Assembly (NCBI RefSeq): GCF_001422245.1
Contig: NZ_LMMM01000021.1
Span: 294,747 to 358,746 of the forward strand
DNA: 64,000 nt
Source: Rhizobium sp. Leaf262
GTDB lineage: Bacteria > Pseudomonadota > Alphaproteobacteria > Rhizobiales > Rhizobiaceae
Direction: 5' to 3'
Made by a program: the position numbers and the translations under genes. The first letter of the stretch is position 1, and the number at the start of each line of letters is the position of its first letter. The notes under the pieces are model-generated. The model did no database searches. It saw nothing but the letters and a program-made list of their open reading frames with translations, and was not told where the DNA came from. Shown in pieces: positions 1 to 10,033 of this stretch.

Positions 1-1512
1 GAGTTCGTAGGCCGATCTGCGGTTACCATCGTGGTTAAGCTTCAATCCGCCCTTTGCTGCTTCAGACGGAGTTATGCTCAGTGCGCTCAATTGCGAACGA
101 CCGCGATCTAATGCGTCTGTGAATGCATTATATCGGCTAGCTCGGTCACTTCCAACGATCCCGGATGCCAGACCGAGAGGGGTCAGTCGCAGATCGGCGT
201 TGTCGACGCGGAGCGACAACCGATATTCCGCCCGTGAGGTGAACATACGATACGGCTCGGTCACGCCCTTCGATGTCAGGTCGTCAATCATAACGCCGAT
301 ATAGGATTCGGTACGACTGAAATGGAAAGGTGAAGATCCGCTGGCTAACAATGACGCATTGAGACCGGCAACCAAGCCCTGCGCTGCAGCCTCTTCATAC
401 CCTGTCGTTCCATTGATCTGTCCGGCGAGGAAGAGCCCCGGAATTTTTCGGCATTCCAGGGAAGGGCGCAATTCTCTTGGATCGACGTAATCATACTCGA
501 TCGCATATCCAGCCTGAATAATCCGAACTTTTTCAAGCCCGGGAATAGTGTGAATAAATTCTTCCTGAACATGAAGAGGGAGCGAGGTCGAAATACCATT
601 TGGATAAATCGTGTCGTCATTCAAACCCTCTGGCTCCAGAAAGATCTGATGTCCGTCGCGTTCACCGAAACGGACTATCTTGTCCTCGATCGACGGGCAA
701 TAACGAGGGCCCACGCCTTCGATCTGACCAGAATACATGGCGGAAAGGTGGATATTGTCCTGAATGATTTTGTGGCCGGCTGGCGTTGTGCGCGTAACAC
801 CACATTCGATTTGAGGATTGACGATGCGATCTGTCATGAAAGAAAACGGAACCGGGTCTTCATCCGGGCCTTGCCGATCCACAGCGCCCCAATCAATGGT
901 TTTGCCATCAAGCCGCGCTGGCGTTCCGGTTTTCAAACGCCCCATTCGCAAGCCAGCCCGCGCAAGCGTGTCCGATAGGCCAATCGATGGCTGCTCTCCG
1001 ACCCGGCCTGCGGGAATCTTTTCGGAACCGATATGAATGAGGCCCTTCAGGAAGGTGCCGCTCGTGATGACAACGGCGCGGCAAGAAAGCTTTCGTCCGT
1101 CTGAGAGGACAACAGCGACAATGACGCCGTCTTTCGTTTCAAGATCGAACGCATCGCCTTCGATAACAGTCAGGTTTTCGATCTGAGCGATTTCCTGCTG
1201 CATCGCCATTCTGTAAAGATATCTGTCCGCCTGGGTGCGGGGACCACGGACGGCGGGACCCTTTTTGCGGTTCAGCATACGAAACTGAATGCCACCAGCA
1301 TCTGCGACACGACCCATCAATCCGTCGAGGGCATCCACTTCACGAACAAGGTGACCTTTTCCAAGGCCACCAATCGCAGGATTGCAGGACATGACGCCGA
1401 TGGTCTGCCTATTGTGGGTCAGTAATGCGGTTTTGGAACCATGCCGCGCTGCCGCAGCTGCCGCCTCGCTACCCGCATGGCCACCACCAATCACAACGAC
1501 ATCGTAGGTCAT
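1..1512 (-). CDS. mnmG: tRNA uridine-5-carboxymethylaminomethyl modification enzyme MnmG (GidA), 3' end outside window
   Basis: The reading frame is open from the start codon to the left edge, so only about the first 504 residues are present and the C-terminal part is missing. MnmG is the FAD-dependent partner of MnmE; together they install the cmnm5/nm5 group on wobble U34 of certain tRNAs. The N-terminus gives [14 protein letters not shown], the dinucleotide (FAD) fold, followed by [19 protein letters not shown] and the GTFL segment typical of the family. Two ATGs are adjacent (1515 and 1512). The GAGGA ribosome-binding site lies 5 bases before the second but only 2 before the first, so I chose 1512. 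It follows mnmE on the same strand, as is common near alphaproteobacterial origins, where rsmG, parA and parB usually come next (here off-window). Confidence 0.96.
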   Translation of the reverse strand, partial: MTYDVVVIGGGHAGSEAAAAAARHGSKTALLTHNRQTIGVMSCNPAIGGLGKGHLVREVDALDGLMGRVADAGGIQFRMLNRKKGPAVRGPRTQADRYLYRMAMQQEIAQIENLTVIEGDAFDLETKDGVIVAVVLSDGRKLSCRAVVITSGTFLKGLIHIGSEKIPAGRVGEQPSIGLSDTLARAGLRMGRLKTGTPARLDGKTIDWGAVDRQGPDEDPVPFSFMTDRIVNPQIECGVTRTTPAGHKIIQDNIHLSAMYSGQIEGVGPRYCPSIEDKIVRFGERDGHQIFLEPEGLNDDTIYPNGISTSLPLHVQEEFIHTIPGLEKVRIIQAGYAIEYDYVDPRELRPSLECRKIPGLFLAGQINGTTGYEEAAAQGLVAGLNASLLASGSSPFHFSRTESYIGVMIDDLTSKGVTEPYRMFTSRAEYRLSLRVDNADLRLTPLGLASGIVGSDRASRYNAFTDALDRGRSQLSALSITPSEAAKGGLKLNHDGNRRSAYEL

Positions 1513-1549
1513 CATAGTCCTCTATCGCACTCTGCCTCTGGCAGGCCGA

Positions 1550-1565
1550 TGTTTCACGTGAATCA
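1550..1565 (-). other. parS-like site 1 (ParB centromere site)
   Basis: The bases read TGTTTCACGTGAATCA, one mismatch from the bacterial parS palindrome TGTTTCACGTGAAACA. On the minus strand it is TGATTCACGTGAAACA, identical to site 2. It lies between mnmE and mnmG and overlaps the mnmE stop codon. ParB binds such sites to segregate the origin region; binding here is inferred from sequence. Confidence 0.8.
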
Positions 1566-2885
1566 TTTTCCGATACAGAACTCTGAGAAGATGACGCCGA
1601 GAAGATCCTCGACATCGACGCGGCCAGTGATGCGCCCTAGTGAGGTTGCGGCCAGCCTTAAATATTCTGATCGGATCGCAAGATCCAACTCCTGCGCTTG
1701 GAGCGCTTCCCTAACATAATTTAGCGTTTCTTCCACGCGTTTTTTATGGCGCGCTCGGACGGGCGACAAAGTGGATGTGGAGCCGACCCGCCGCTGGATC
1801 TCTTCCAAAATCTTAGAGCGGAGCGCATCGATGCCAGATCCGTCTTTGACCGAGATCGCCAGATCGTGTTGTCCGTCAATCAAATCTCGAATATCAGACT
1901 TTGTTGCGATTCTAATTACGGGCAAAATGGTTTCGGAAAATTGTTGCGGTTCCGAATCGTTATCTGACATCGAAAAAATGAGGTCCGCGTCTTCTGCAGT
2001 TTGGCGCGCCCGCCTCATGCCTTCAAGTTCTACGACATCGTCGGTATCGTCCCGCAACCCTGCTGTATCGAAGATTGTCACAAGATAGCCGTCTAGGTTT
2101 AGGTCGGTACTGAGAACGTCTCGCGTGGTCCCCGCGATATCGGTGACGATAGCGACATCGCGACCCGTCAAGACGTTGAGGAGGCTGGATTTCCCGACAT
2201 TGGGAGCACCCACGAGCGCAACCTTGAAGCCATCACGAATGATCTCTCGAGAAGTGCCCGAATTCAGATGGTCGGCAATCTCAACGGATAGCAAAGACAC
2301 GTCTCGCCACACCTGATCGGCAACCGAATCCGGGACGTCTTCCTCATCGGAAAAGTCCAGCTCTGCTTCAATCATAGCCCGGCAACGCGTCAGGCGGTTT
2401 GCCCATACGTCATAGAGGTCCGACAATCGACCACTGGTCTGCTCGATAGCGAGCCGACGCTGCATCTCTGTTTCTGCCTTCAGGAGATCAGCGAGACCTT
2501 CGACCTCCAGCAGGTCCATCTTGCCATTATCATAAGCCCGCTTGGAAAATTCACCCGCTTCAGCATGCCGGACGCCAGGCATGGAGTCTAGCTGGGCAAA
2601 CACGGCATCAACGACCGCCCGACTGCCATGGAGTTGAAGTTCCACGCAATCCTCGCCGGTAAAGGACCCGGGACCGGGAAAGGTCATGACCAACGCTTGA
2701 TCAATAACGTCATTATTTCGGTTGCGAATCGTTCTTAAACTGACCGTCCGGGGGGGTGGAGGGCTTTTTTCCAGGAAAGATGCCAAAGCTGACATCGCCT
2801 GGTCACCGCTGATCCTCAGAACCGCCACACCCGCCGGCAACGACCCGCTTGAAAGCGCATAGATCGTGTCTGTGGAGAGGGACAT
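1563..2885 (-). CDS. mnmE: tRNA uridine-5-carboxymethylaminomethyl modification GTPase MnmE (TrmE)
   Basis: 440 residues, full length for the family. MnmE is the GTPase and folate-binding half of the MnmEG complex that modifies tRNA wobble uridine. In order: the N-terminal tetrahydrofolate-binding domain (TIYALSSGSLPAGVAVLRISG), a helical domain, and a Ras-like G domain inserted at about residues 213-365 with P-loop GAPNVGKS near 226-233, the switch AGTTRD and the DTAG motif. It ends in FCIGK, the C-terminal C(I/L/V)GK motif whose cysteine is needed for the reaction. It sits 103 bases downstream of rho and just upstream of mnmG on the same strand. Its stop codon is part of parS-like site 1. 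Confidence 0.98.
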   Translation of the reverse strand: MSLSTDTIYALSSGSLPAGVAVLRISGDQAMSALASFLEKSPPPPRTVSLRTIRNRNNDVIDQALVMTFPGPGSFTGEDCVELQLHGSRAVVDAVFAQLDSMPGVRHAEAGEFSKRAYDNGKMDLLEVEGLADLLKAETEMQRRLAIEQTSGRLSDLYDVWANRLTRCRAMIEAELDFSDEEDVPDSVADQVWRDVSLLSVEIADHLNSGTSREIIRDGFKVALVGAPNVGKSSLLNVLTGRDVAIVTDIAGTTRDVLSTDLNLDGYLVTIFDTAGLRDDTDDVVELEGMRRARQTAEDADLIFSMSDNDSEPQQFSETILPVIRIATKSDIRDLIDGQHDLAISVKDGSGIDALRSKILEEIQRRVGSTSTLSPVRARHKKRVEETLNYVREALQAQELDLAIRSEYLRLAATSLGRITGRVDVEDLLGVIFSEFCIGK

Positions 2886-2932
2886 CAGTTTGCTCCCTTG
2901 AGAGTAATCTCTTGCCTATATCCAGTAAAACG

Positions 2933-2961
2933 AAAACCGCGCCCTTATAAGGGACGCGGTC
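2933..2961 (-). terminator. Rho-independent terminator after rho
   Basis: On the minus strand ACCGCG(T)CCCTT and AAGGGCGCGGT form a stem of about 11 pairs with a 3-base loop, followed by TTTTCGTTTT. It is just past the rho stop codon and before mnmE. Confidence 0.75.
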
Positions 2962-2988
2962 ATGTCGAATGTCTGAAGAATCCGGCTA

Positions 2989-4254
2989 TCAGGTGTTCAT
3001 TGAATCGAAGAAATCGCCATTCGTCTTGGTCTGCTTCAACTTGTCGATCAGGAACTCGATAGCGTCGGTCGTTCCCATCGGGGCCAGAATGCGGCGCAGG
3101 ACGAAGATTTTCTGAAGGTCCTGACGCGGAACGAGTAGGTCTTCCTTACGCGTACCGGACTTGAGAATATCCATGGATGGGAAGATGCGCTTATCTGCAA
3201 CCTTGCGGTCCAGCACGATTTCCGAGTTACCCGTACCCTTGAATTCTTCGAAGATGACTTCGTCCATGCGGCTTCCGGTGTCGATCAGGGCGGTCGCGAT
3301 AATCGTGAGCGAGCCACCTTCTTCGATGTTACGCGCAGCGCCGAAGAAGCGCTTTGGACGTTGAAGCGCATTCGCATCCACACCACCGGTCAGAACCTTG
3401 CCGGAAGACGGAACGACGGTGTTGTAAGCACGGCCCAGGCGCGTGATCGAATCAAGCAAAATAACGACGTCACGGCCGTGTTCGACAAGACGCTTGGCCT
3501 TTTCGATCACCATTTCGGCGACCTGGACGTGGCGCACTGCGGGCTCGTCAAAGGTCGAGGAGACGACTTCGCCCTTTACCGAGCGTTGCATGTCCGTCAC
3601 TTCTTCCGGACGCTCGTCGATCAAGAGAACGATCAGGTAGCATTCCGGGTGATTTGCGGTAATCGAATGGGCGATGTTCTGCAACAGAACGGTCTTACCG
3701 GTACGTGGCGGTGCCACGATCAAACCGCGCTGGCCCTTGCCGAGCGGAGCGACCAGATCCATAACACGCGCGGACAGGTCCTTGGACGTCGGTATTTCCA
3801 GTTCGAGCTTGAAACGCTCGTTCGGATAAAGAGGTGTCAGGTTGTCGAAGTGAACCTTATGACGAATTTTTTCGGGATCGTCGAAGTTGATCGTGTTGAC
3901 CTTGAGAAGCGCGAAATAGCGTTCGCCTTCCTTTGGGCCGCGGATCGGGCCTTCCACTGTGTCGCCTGTTTTCAAGGAGAAGCGGCGAATCTGCGAAGGC
4001 GAAATGTAGATATCATCCGGACCGGGCAGGTAATTCGCGTTCGCGGAACGCAGGAAGCCGAAACCATCCTGAAGAACTTCGACGACGCCTTCGCCGATGA
4101 TCTCGATGTCCTGACTTGCCAAAACCTTGAGGATTGCAAACATGAGCTCCTGCTTGCGCATCGTGCTCGCATTTTCGACTTCCAGGGATTCGGCGAAGGT
4201 CAGCAAATCGGTTGGAGATTTGCTTTTGAGTTCCTGAAGCTTCATTTCAGCCAT
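2989..4254 (-). CDS. rho: Transcription termination factor Rho
   Basis: 421 residues, standard length. Rho is a hexameric RNA-dependent ATPase that terminates transcription and removes RNA from stalled polymerase. The N-terminal helical domain is followed by the cold-shock-like RNA-binding domain ([21 protein letters not shown], about residues 63-83), then the RecA-type motor with Walker A APPRTGKT near 181-188 and Walker [16 protein letters not shown]. The Q- and R-loop segments are present ([10 protein letters not shown], then [21 protein letters not shown]). The 188 bases between hemJ and this start could hold a leader or promoter, but I see no clear motif there. A terminator follows at about 2933-2961, so mnmE probably has its own promoter or depends on read-through. 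Confidence 0.99.
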   Translation of the reverse strand: MAEMKLQELKSKSPTDLLTFAESLEVENASTMRKQELMFAILKVLASQDIEIIGEGVVEVLQDGFGFLRSANANYLPGPDDIYISPSQIRRFSLKTGDTVEGPIRGPKEGERYFALLKVNTINFDDPEKIRHKVHFDNLTPLYPNERFKLELEIPTSKDLSARVMDLVAPLGKGQRGLIVAPPRTGKTVLLQNIAHSITANHPECYLIVLLIDERPEEVTDMQRSVKGEVVSSTFDEPAVRHVQVAEMVIEKAKRLVEHGRDVVILLDSITRLGRAYNTVVPSSGKVLTGGVDANALQRPKRFFGAARNIEEGGSLTIIATALIDTGSRMDEVIFEEFKGTGNSEIVLDRKVADKRIFPSMDILKSGTRKEDLLVPRQDLQKIFVLRRILAPMGTTDAIEFLIDKLKQTKTNGDFFDSMNT

Positions 4255-4442
4255 GAAGAGAAAGACCGTCTCTAAAAATATGTGTGTGGGGAAAGGCTTG
4301 TTCGCGAATCAGGTACTGAGGATGGCCCGCAGACGTCTGAAAAATTCACATGCCATTGAGATGAGTGAGCGGAAAATAGCGGTTCAACCCGAAAGCCGCA
4401 AGAGGAAAGCACCAATTCCGAGAAATTTATCGTGATCACCCC

Positions 4443-4988
4443 TCAAGCGAAGGGTTTCACAACCACGAGTATGACTATCAGGATCATCAGAACTGTCGGC
4501 ACCTCATTCATCAACCGCCAGTGACGGGCGCCACGGGTGTTTTCATCAAGCAAAAAACGTCGTGCGCTGCGACTGAAATAAATGTGGGTCAGCGTCATCA
4601 GAACGACGAGACCGATTTTTGCGTGCAGCCACCCGCCAGAAAAACCGTAAACCGACCAGGCGAGATAAAGCCCGAGAACCCAGGATATCATCATCGCTGG
4701 GTTCATGATCACCTTGATCAGCCGTTGTTCCATGATCTTGAAGGTTTCAGACTTGTCAGAACCGGGCTGTGCATCCGTGTGATAGATGAAGAGCCGCGGC
4801 AGATAAAACAGGCCCGCCATCCATGAAATGACGGCGACGATGTGCAAAGCCTTGATCCAGAGATAGCTCTCGGCCGGGTCGACGTGCAAAACAAGTGCGA
4901 TCATGGTAACGAAAACGACCAGCGCCACCGCAGCGCGCAGCCGCGCCTTTCGGCCGGCCTTCTCAGAGGTTTGACTGTCCTGGCTCAT
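4443..4988 (-). CDS. hemJ: Protoporphyrinogen IX oxidase HemJ
   Basis: 181 residues with four predicted membrane helices. HemJ (formerly UPF0093) is the cofactor-dependent inner-membrane enzyme oxidising protoporphyrinogen IX to protoporphyrin IX in many alphaproteobacteria that lack HemG and HemY. The conserved segment [20 protein letters not shown] (about residues 40-59) carries the first invariant histidine, YLPRLFIYH follows, and a late segment includes [17 protein letters not shown]. The charged N-terminal tail (about 20 residues) precedes the first helix. Its start overlaps the hemE stop by four bases (ATGA), so the two haem genes are translationally coupled. Confidence 0.93.
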   Translation of the reverse strand: MSQDSQTSEKAGRKARLRAAVALVVFVTMIALVLHVDPAESYLWIKALHIVAVISWMAGLFYLPRLFIYHTDAQPGSDKSETFKIMEQRLIKVIMNPAMMISWVLGLYLAWSVYGFSGGWLHAKIGLVVLMTLTHIYFSRSARRFLLDENTRGARHWRLMNEVPTVLMILIVILVVVKPFA

Positions 4989-6019
4989 GAATGGCCCCCG
5001 TGGGATCTCACCCTGCGTACCAACCGGGAAACGTTTTCAGGGTCGGCCTGCGGGGTAATCCCATGACCGAGATTGAAGATCAAAGGTCCTGCTCCAAGAC
5101 CGTCGAGGATTGCGTCTATCCCTTCGTCCAGTGCCTTGCCACCCGCTACCATACGCATCGGATCGAGGTTGCCCTGCACTGGCCCATCCTTTTGCAAATC
5201 ACGGGCGAAGGAGAGTGGCACGCTCCAGTCGAGACCTATGGCATCAGCCCTGGTTTTCTGGCGGTAATCCTTGAGCAGAATACCAGCGCCTTTTGCAAAA
5301 GCGATGATCTTGGCACCAGGGCGGCGTGACCGAACGGATTCGATGATGCGGGCAACCGGCTTGACGGCGTAATCTTCAAATTCCTTTTCACCCAGCACAC
5401 CCGCCCAGGAATCGAATATCTGGACGGCATCCGCCCCGGCATCAAGCTGCGCCACGAGATAATCGGCAGACGCCTCAGCGAGAAAGGCCAGAAGCTTTTC
5501 CATAGCCTCGGGGTGTTGGTAACCGAACAGCCGAGCAGGCGCCTGATCGGGCGTTCCGTGGCCGGCGATCATGTAGGTCGCCACCGTCCAGGGTGCACCA
5601 CAAAAGCCAAGCAGCGTCGTTTTGGCGGGCAGTTCTCGCCTCAAACGCGTAACCGTTTCAAAGACAGGTGCCAGATGGGGCAGGATGTTATCAGCCTTCA
5701 GCGCCATGATACCGGCAGGGTCGATCGGATCCATGGCCGGGCCCCTGCCCTCAGTGAAGGACACATTGCGCTCGAGCGCATCTGGTATCACCAGAATGTC
5801 GGAAAAGAGAATGGCTGCATCGAGATCGAAGCGACGAATGGGCTGCAGTGTTACTTCCGTTGCCAGTTCGGAATTGTAACAGAGGTCAAGGAAACTTCCT
5901 GCTGCCTTGCGCGTTTCCCGATACTCCGGGAGATAGCGGCCTGCCTGTCTCATCAGCCAGATTGGTGGTGGGCTCAGCGTCTCCCCATTCAGGACCTTCA
6001 AAACGCTACGATCGGACAT
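4985..6019 (-). CDS. hemE: Uroporphyrinogen decarboxylase HemE
   Basis: 344 residues, usual length. HemE decarboxylates the four acetate side chains of uroporphyrinogen III to give coproporphyrinogen III in haem synthesis. The family signature [20 protein letters not shown] spans about residues 18-37, with the arginines that hold substrate carboxylates. [12 protein letters not shown] supplies the catalytic-site aspartate, and the C-terminal GLDW and NLDP segments are present. The hemE 5' end next to a divergent DUF299 gene is the junction at which the Caulobacter chromosomal origin was mapped; the Sinorhizobium meliloti origin is also reported beside hemE. Hence hemE borders the probable origin here. 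Confidence 0.98.
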   Translation of the reverse strand: MSDRSVLKVLNGETLSPPPIWLMRQAGRYLPEYRETRKAAGSFLDLCYNSELATEVTLQPIRRFDLDAAILFSDILVIPDALERNVSFTEGRGPAMDPIDPAGIMALKADNILPHLAPVFETVTRLRRELPAKTTLLGFCGAPWTVATYMIAGHGTPDQAPARLFGYQHPEAMEKLLAFLAEASADYLVAQLDAGADAVQIFDSWAGVLGEKEFEDYAVKPVARIIESVRSRRPGAKIIAFAKGAGILLKDYRQKTRADAIGLDWSVPLSFARDLQKDGPVQGNLDPMRMVAGGKALDEGIDAILDGLGAGPLIFNLGHGITPQADPENVSRLVRRVRSHGGHS

Positions 6020-6242
6020 GGGCTCACTTCTCTAAAAATAAAATCTAATAGATCTGAAAGATTTTCTATTTCTTAGAGTCTGTGAGTAGCAAGGATTAAT
6101 ATCCATCCGGCGGAAATGCCGCATCCCGCAAATCAGCGGGACAGGTGGGAAAGCTTTGCTCAAGCTTGGGAAAACGTTCTTTATAATGAATAATATCAAA
6201 TAAATTTCAGTATGTTATCGGAAATCTTATGAAGATAACGCC

Positions 6243-6251
6243 TGTGGATGA
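6243..6251 (-). other. DnaA box, one mismatch
   Basis: Minus strand TCATCCACA, one mismatch from TTATCCACA. It lies at the right edge of the AT-rich tract. Confidence 0.5.
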
Positions 6252-6331
6252 GCTGTTAAATACTTTTAATGTTTTTCCTTTCTCCTCACAATTCACAGAT
6301 GACGCTTTGATTGCTGCACAGAAGGGCCGAT

Positions 6332-6340
6332 TGTGGATAA
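6332..6340 (-). other. Perfect DnaA box
   Basis: TGTGGATAA on the plus strand is TTATCCACA on the minus strand, an exact consensus DnaA box. Confidence 0.7.
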
Positions 6341-6399
6341 AACGGCAGTTATGCGCCGACCCGACCCGCTTGCGCCGTGACCGAGCATGTTGTGCACCT

Positions 6400-6408
6400 T
6401 TATCAACA
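6400..6408 (+). other. DnaA box, one mismatch
   Basis: TTATCAACA, one mismatch from TTATCCACA, 16 bases before the GTG start of the next gene. Confidence 0.45.
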
Positions 6409-6424
6409 GGGAGACAAAAACAGC

Positions 6425-7246
6425 GTGGAGAACCAAAAAAGCTTCTTTCATCTCCATCTTATTTCTGACTCGACGGGTGAAACCTTGATGTCGGCGGGCA
6501 GGGCTGTCTCGGCGCAGTTTCATGCGGCGATGCCGTTGGAGCATGTCTACCCCATGATCCGGAACCAGAAGCAACTTCAGAAAGTCATAGACAGCATCGA
6601 TAAGGAGCCAGGGATCGTGCTCTATACAATTGTCGATGAACAATTGGCGGAATTTCTGGATCTTCAGTGTCATGCGATCGGCGTTCCCTGTGTGAATGTT
6701 CTGGAACCCGTGATCGGCATTTTCCAGACCTATCTCGGAACCGCTTCCCGACGCAGAGTGGGTGCCCAGCATGCGCTCAATGCAGATTATTTTGCCCGGA
6801 TCGAAGCGCTGAACTTCGCGATGGATCACGATGATGGGCAAATGCCGGAAAGCTATGACGAGGCGGATGTCGTCTTGATTGGTATCAGCCGGACATCCAA
6901 GACCCCAACATCGATCTATCTTGCCAATCGCGGCATCAAGACCGCCAATATTCCCGTGGTGCCGGACGTCCCGCTTCCCGACAGTCTCTATCACGCGACG
7001 CGGCCTTTGATTGTCGGGCTTGTGGCGACATCGGACCGGATTTCACAGGTGCGGGAAAATCGGGAGCTTGGGGTGACCGGCGGTTTCGATCGCGGGCAGT
7101 ACATTGATCGCGCGACCATCATGGAAGAGCTGAAATATGCGCGCTCACTCTGCGCGCGCAACAATTGGCCGATTATCGATGTCACCCGTCGTTCGATAGA
7201 GGAGACCGCAGCCGCCATTCTTGCCCTTCGCCAAAGGACACGTTAA
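6425..7246 (+). CDS. Pyruvate, phosphate dikinase regulatory protein (DUF299/PPSR family)
   Basis: 273 residues from GTG at 6425. The family comprises bifunctional serine/threonine kinases and Pi-dependent phosphorylases that switch PEP synthase or pyruvate, phosphate dikinase off and on. [14 protein letters not shown] opens the protein. The P-loop-like [18 protein letters not shown] lies near the middle, and the C-terminus has the Y(I)D and RSIEETAA segments typical of the family. The frame is open further upstream (to 6377), but homology begins at [11 protein letters not shown]. The GTG has AGGGAG 11 bases before it, so I chose 6425. This is the homologue of Rickettsia RP001, which flanks the origin opposite hemE. 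Which of the two dikinases it controls cannot be told here. Confidence 0.93.
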   Translation: MENQKSFFHLHLISDSTGETLMSAGRAVSAQFHAAMPLEHVYPMIRNQKQLQKVIDSIDKEPGIVLYTIVDEQLAEFLDLQCHAIGVPCVNVLEPVIGIFQTYLGTASRRRVGAQHALNADYFARIEALNFAMDHDDGQMPESYDEADVVLIGISRTSKTPTSIYLANRGIKTANIPVVPDVPLPDSLYHATRPLIVGLVATSDRISQVRENRELGVTGGFDRGQYIDRATIMEELKYARSLCARNNWPIIDVTRRSIEETAAAILALRQRTR

Positions 7247-7279
7247 TGGCTTCGAACCCTTGTTCGGAGACCGTGGTTG

Positions 7280-7879
7280 ATGAGACCAGACCTGATCCTT
7301 GCTTCGTCCAGTGCGTCACGTCAAATGTTGATGCGCAACGCCGGACTGACCTTTCGCGCAATCCCTGCCGATATCGATGAACGCGCTGTCGACGCGCGGC
7401 TTGAGCAGGAAGGCGCGTCGCCGGATCGGATCGCAGTGGAACTCGCAAAAGCTAAGGCGCTGTCTGTTAGTGTGACACACCCGGATGCCCTGGTGTTGGG
7501 CTGCGATCAGACCATGTCACTGGGCTCGCGTATCTTTCACAAGCCGAAAGACATGACCGAAGCCCATTCCCATCTGATGTCCCTGTCTGGAAAAACGCAT
7601 CGGCTCAACTGTGGTGCAGCCTTGGCCCGGAACGGTGAAATCCTCTGGGAGGTCGTCACCATAGCCGACATGACCATGCACGAATTCGATACGGCCTTCG
7701 TGAGCAGGCACCTCCAACGTGTTGGCGAAAAGATATTATCGAGTGTGGGCGCCTATCAACTCGAAGGAGAAGGGGTTCAGTTGTTCAGCGCAATCAACGG
7801 TGATTACTTCACGATCCTTGGGCTTCCCCTGCTGCCTTTGTTAACGAAACTCCGAGAGCTGGACATGATCGATGGTTGA
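7280..7879 (+). CDS. maf: Maf-family nucleotide pyrophosphatase (YceF-like)
   Basis: About 199 residues. Maf proteins hydrolyse non-canonical or modified nucleoside triphosphates to monophosphates. [14 protein letters not shown] is the family N-terminus, with the phosphate-binding SSSASRQ, and VLGCDQTM holds the catalytic acid region. The GCDQ form resembles the YceF (m7GTP) branch rather than the dTTP/UTP branch with ADT. FHKPKD and SLSGKTH follow. A TTG at 7277 directly precedes the ATG at 7280. GGAGA at 7266 is 6 bases before the TTG and 9 before the ATG, so either could be used; I give ATG. It overlaps aroE by 8 bases and belongs to the aroE-coaE-dnaQ operon. Confidence 0.92.
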   Translation: MRPDLILASSSASRQMLMRNAGLTFRAIPADIDERAVDARLEQEGASPDRIAVELAKAKALSVSVTHPDALVLGCDQTMSLGSRIFHKPKDMTEAHSHLMSLSGKTHRLNCGAALARNGEILWEVVTIADMTMHEFDTAFVSRHLQRVGEKILSSVGAYQLEGEGVQLFSAINGDYFTILGLPLLPLLTKLRELDMIDG

Positions 7880-8735
7880 TTCACGTGAAACATTAACCAT
7901 CAAAGCCTTCGTGACCGGCTATCCGATCAGCCACTCGAGATCACCTCTCATTCATGGATATTGGCTCAACAAGGCGGATATTGCGGGCAACTATGAGGCT
8001 ATCTCTGTTCCGGCGGAAAGTTTTCATACTTTCATGGACCAGTTGAGGGCTGGCACGAACGGCGGTTTTGTCGGCGGCAACGTCACCATTCCCCACAAGG
8101 AAGCGGCCTTTCGTTTCGCCGACCGTAATGACGAGATCGTTGAAGAACTCGGTGCAGCCAATACCTTATGGCTAGAAGACGGATTGATCCACGCGACCAA
8201 TACCGACGGTTATGGTTTTACCGCTAATCTCGACCAACGCCATCCGGGCTGGGATAAAACGGATAGAGCATTGGTTCTCGGGGCTGGCGGTGCGAGCCGA
8301 TCCGTAGTGCAGGCTTTGCGCAATCGTGGAATTTCTGAAATCCATGTCGTCAATCGCACCCTTGATCGAGCCCTTGAATTGCGGGACAGATTCGGCGTGA
8401 AAGTTTTCGCGCATCCGCTTCTGGCTTTACAGGAGGTCATGAGTGGGGCCGGCCTTTTCGTCAATACGACATCCCTGGGGATGGATGGACGTAAAACACC
8501 CCCAATCGATTTTTCGAAGCTCAAGCGCGGCGCGGTCGTGACTGATATCGTCTACGTTCCTCTGAACACGCCCATTCTCCAGATGGCGCAAAAGCAAGGT
8601 TTTGCGACTGTAGACGGCTTGGGAATGCTGCTCCATCAGGCCAGACCTGGCTTTGAAAAATGGTTTGGTCGATTGCCTGAGGTCGATGATACGCTCAGAA
8701 AACACATCATCGATGACATTGCGAGGCATGGATGA
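7872..8735 (+). CDS. aroE: Shikimate dehydrogenase AroE
   Basis: 287 residues. AroE reduces 3-dehydroshikimate to shikimate with NADPH in chorismate synthesis. The substrate motif [14 protein letters not shown] is near residue 20 and [10 protein letters not shown] carries the catalytic lysine. The NADP-binding fold has GAGGASRS, then HVVNRT, and the C-terminus has [16 protein letters not shown]. The ATG at 7872 lies inside maf (8-base overlap). Codons 3 to 7 are formed by parS-like site 2, so the N-terminus VDSRET is encoded by a probable centromere site. The stop overlaps the coaE start by four bases. Confidence 0.98.
   Translation: MVDSRETLTIKAFVTGYPISHSRSPLIHGYWLNKADIAGNYEAISVPAESFHTFMDQLRAGTNGGFVGGNVTIPHKEAAFRFADRNDEIVEELGAANTLWLEDGLIHATNTDGYGFTANLDQRHPGWDKTDRALVLGAGGASRSVVQALRNRGISEIHVVNRTLDRALELRDRFGVKVFAHPLLALQEVMSGAGLFVNTTSLGMDGRKTPPIDFSKLKRGAVVTDIVYVPLNTPILQMAQKQGFATVDGLGMLLHQARPGFEKWFGRLPEVDDTLRKHIIDDIARHG
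7877..7892 (+). other. parS-like site 2, inside the aroE start
   Basis: TGATTCACGTGAAACA, one mismatch from the parS palindrome. It is entirely within aroE (second to seventh codons) and about 1.5 kb from the proposed origin, the nearest copy on the right side. Confidence 0.8.
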
Positions 8736-9340
8736 TTACCATCGGGCTCACCGGCTCCATCGGCATGGGCAAATCAACGACGGCGCAATTGTTTGTCGAC
8801 GAGGGTGTGGCGGTCTTTGACTCGGACTCTGTAGTTCACGATCTCTATCGTCATGAGGCAGTTCCCCTTGTAGAGGCGGCTTTCCCCGGTACGACTGAGA
8901 ATGGCGAAATTAATCGTCAGAAGCTCGGGGAGCAATTGCGCCAGAATCCGGCTAATTTCGCAATGCTTGAGAAAATCGTCCATCCACTGGTTCGAAAAAA
9001 GCAGGAGGATTTTCTTCTTGCACAGAGAGCGGCGGAAGCAGACTTTGCCGTTCTGGATATCCCACTGCTGTTCGAAACCGGATCGGAAGATCGGGTCGAT
9101 GTCATTGCCGTCGTAAGCTGCCCACCGGACATTCAGCGGCGGCGGGTGCTTGCGCGGGAAGGGATGACGGCAGAAAAGTTCGATATGATCCTTGCGCGGC
9201 AGATGCCAGATGGTGAAAAGAGGAAGCGCGCAGACTTCATCATCGAAACAGGTTTTGGAATTGCGGACGCTCGCGAGCAGGTCAAAGCGGTGCTGCACAC
9301 GCTGGCTGCGGGACAGGAAGGAAAAACGAACGATGCGTGA
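8732..9340 (+). CDS. coaE: Dephospho-CoA kinase CoaE
   Basis: 202 residues. CoaE phosphorylates the 3'-hydroxyl of dephospho-CoA, the last step of coenzyme A synthesis. The P-loop [17 protein letters not shown] is at residues 4-20, followed by [12 protein letters not shown] with the family aspartate, and the lid region DIPLLFETG and [16 protein letters not shown] with the signature C-terminal segment. The start overlaps the aroE stop by 4 bases and the stop overlaps dnaQ by 8. The aroE-coaE-dnaQ order is common in alphaproteobacteria. Confidence 0.98.
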   Translation: MITIGLTGSIGMGKSTTAQLFVDEGVAVFDSDSVVHDLYRHEAVPLVEAAFPGTTENGEINRQKLGEQLRQNPANFAMLEKIVHPLVRKKQEDFLLAQRAAEADFAVLDIPLLFETGSEDRVDVIAVVSCPPDIQRRRVLAREGMTAEKFDMILARQMPDGEKRKRADFIIETGFGIADAREQVKAVLHTLAAGQEGKTNDA

Positions 9341-10031
9341 GATCATATTCGATACGGAAACCACGGGTCTGGAATCCAAGTTCGACCGCATCATCGAAAT
9401 CGGTGGCATCGAGCTGGACAATCACTTTCCCACGGGTCGCAGCATTCACCTCTTTATAAATCCCGAAGACCGCAAGGTTCATCCCGACGCGTTGGCCGTC
9501 CATGGAATTACCGACGAGTTTTTGCGCGACAAGCCGAAATTCGCCGATGTCGTCCAGGAAATAAGTGATTTCTTCGAAGGTGCACGCTGGGTCGCACATA
9601 ACGCGACCTTCGACATGGGCTTTATCAACGCCGAGTTTGGCCGATTGGGAATAGAGCCGGTTTCGCCGGAACTGGTGACCGACACCCTGTCACTGGCGCG
9701 GCGCAAACATCCGATGGGTCCAAATTCGCTCGATGCCCTCTGCCGTCGTTATGGCATCGACAATTCGCACCGCACGAAACACGGAGCCTTGCTCGACTCC
9801 GAACTGCTGGCCGAGGTCTATATCGAGATGATTGGCGGTCGACAGACCGCTCTTGGGTTCGGCATCGCCGCGAAGTCGAAAACCAGTGAGATCATCGAAG
9901 AGGGGCCGATCGAGATTGTCGCACGACCGCGTGTCCTGCCGTCCAGATTGGATGCCGACGCAGCTGCAGCCCACGGCAAACTTGTCCTCGCCATGGGCGA
10001 CAAGGCCATCTGGCATAACTATAAGCATTAA
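9333..10031 (+). CDS. dnaQ: DNA polymerase III epsilon subunit (3'-5' proofreading exonuclease)
   Basis: 232 residues. Epsilon proofreads for the replicative polymerase. The DEDDh exonuclease motifs are all visible: Exo I IFDTETTGLE at the N-terminus, Exo II HNATFDMGFI around residue 88, and Exo III H-GALLDSELLAEVYIEM with the catalytic histidine and aspartate. The frame is open upstream to 9192, but that part lies in coaE. ATG at 9333 follows an AGGAAGGA ribosome-binding site and gives the canonical [12 protein letters not shown] start. A clear terminator follows, ending the origin-proximal plus-strand operon. Confidence 0.97.
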   Translation: MREIIFDTETTGLESKFDRIIEIGGIELDNHFPTGRSIHLFINPEDRKVHPDALAVHGITDEFLRDKPKFADVVQEISDFFEGARWVAHNATFDMGFINAEFGRLGIEPVSPELVTDTLSLARRKHPMGPNSLDALCRRYGIDNSHRTKHGALLDSELLAEVYIEMIGGRQTALGFGIAAKSKTSEIIEEGPIEIVARPRVLPSRLDADAAAAHGKLVLAMGDKAIWHNYKH

Positions 10032-10033
10032 AA

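Larger units (their letters stand above)
6020..6424. other. Probable chromosomal replication origin (hemE/RP001 junction)
   Basis: This 405-base gene-free interval separates the minus-strand hemE block from the plus-strand DUF299 block. It holds three 9-mers matching or nearly matching the DnaA box TTATCCACA: 6332-6340 perfect on the minus strand, 6243-6251 with one mismatch on the minus strand and 6400-6408 with one mismatch on the plus strand. A very AT-rich tract at about 6178-6240 could be the unwinding element. Two TTAA tetramers 6 bases apart (6256-6269) loosely resemble a CtrA site (normally N7). A GANTC site is at 6076-6080. Known biology: the Caulobacter origin lies between hemE and the RP001 homologue. 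Function here is inferred from synteny, boxes and the strand switch. Confidence 0.75.

Noticed and set aside
6256-6269. TTAA-N6-TTAA as a CtrA binding site in the origin
   Set aside because: The known CtrA spacing is N7; at N6 in an AT-rich tract it can easily arise by chance. Kept only as a remark in the origin entry.
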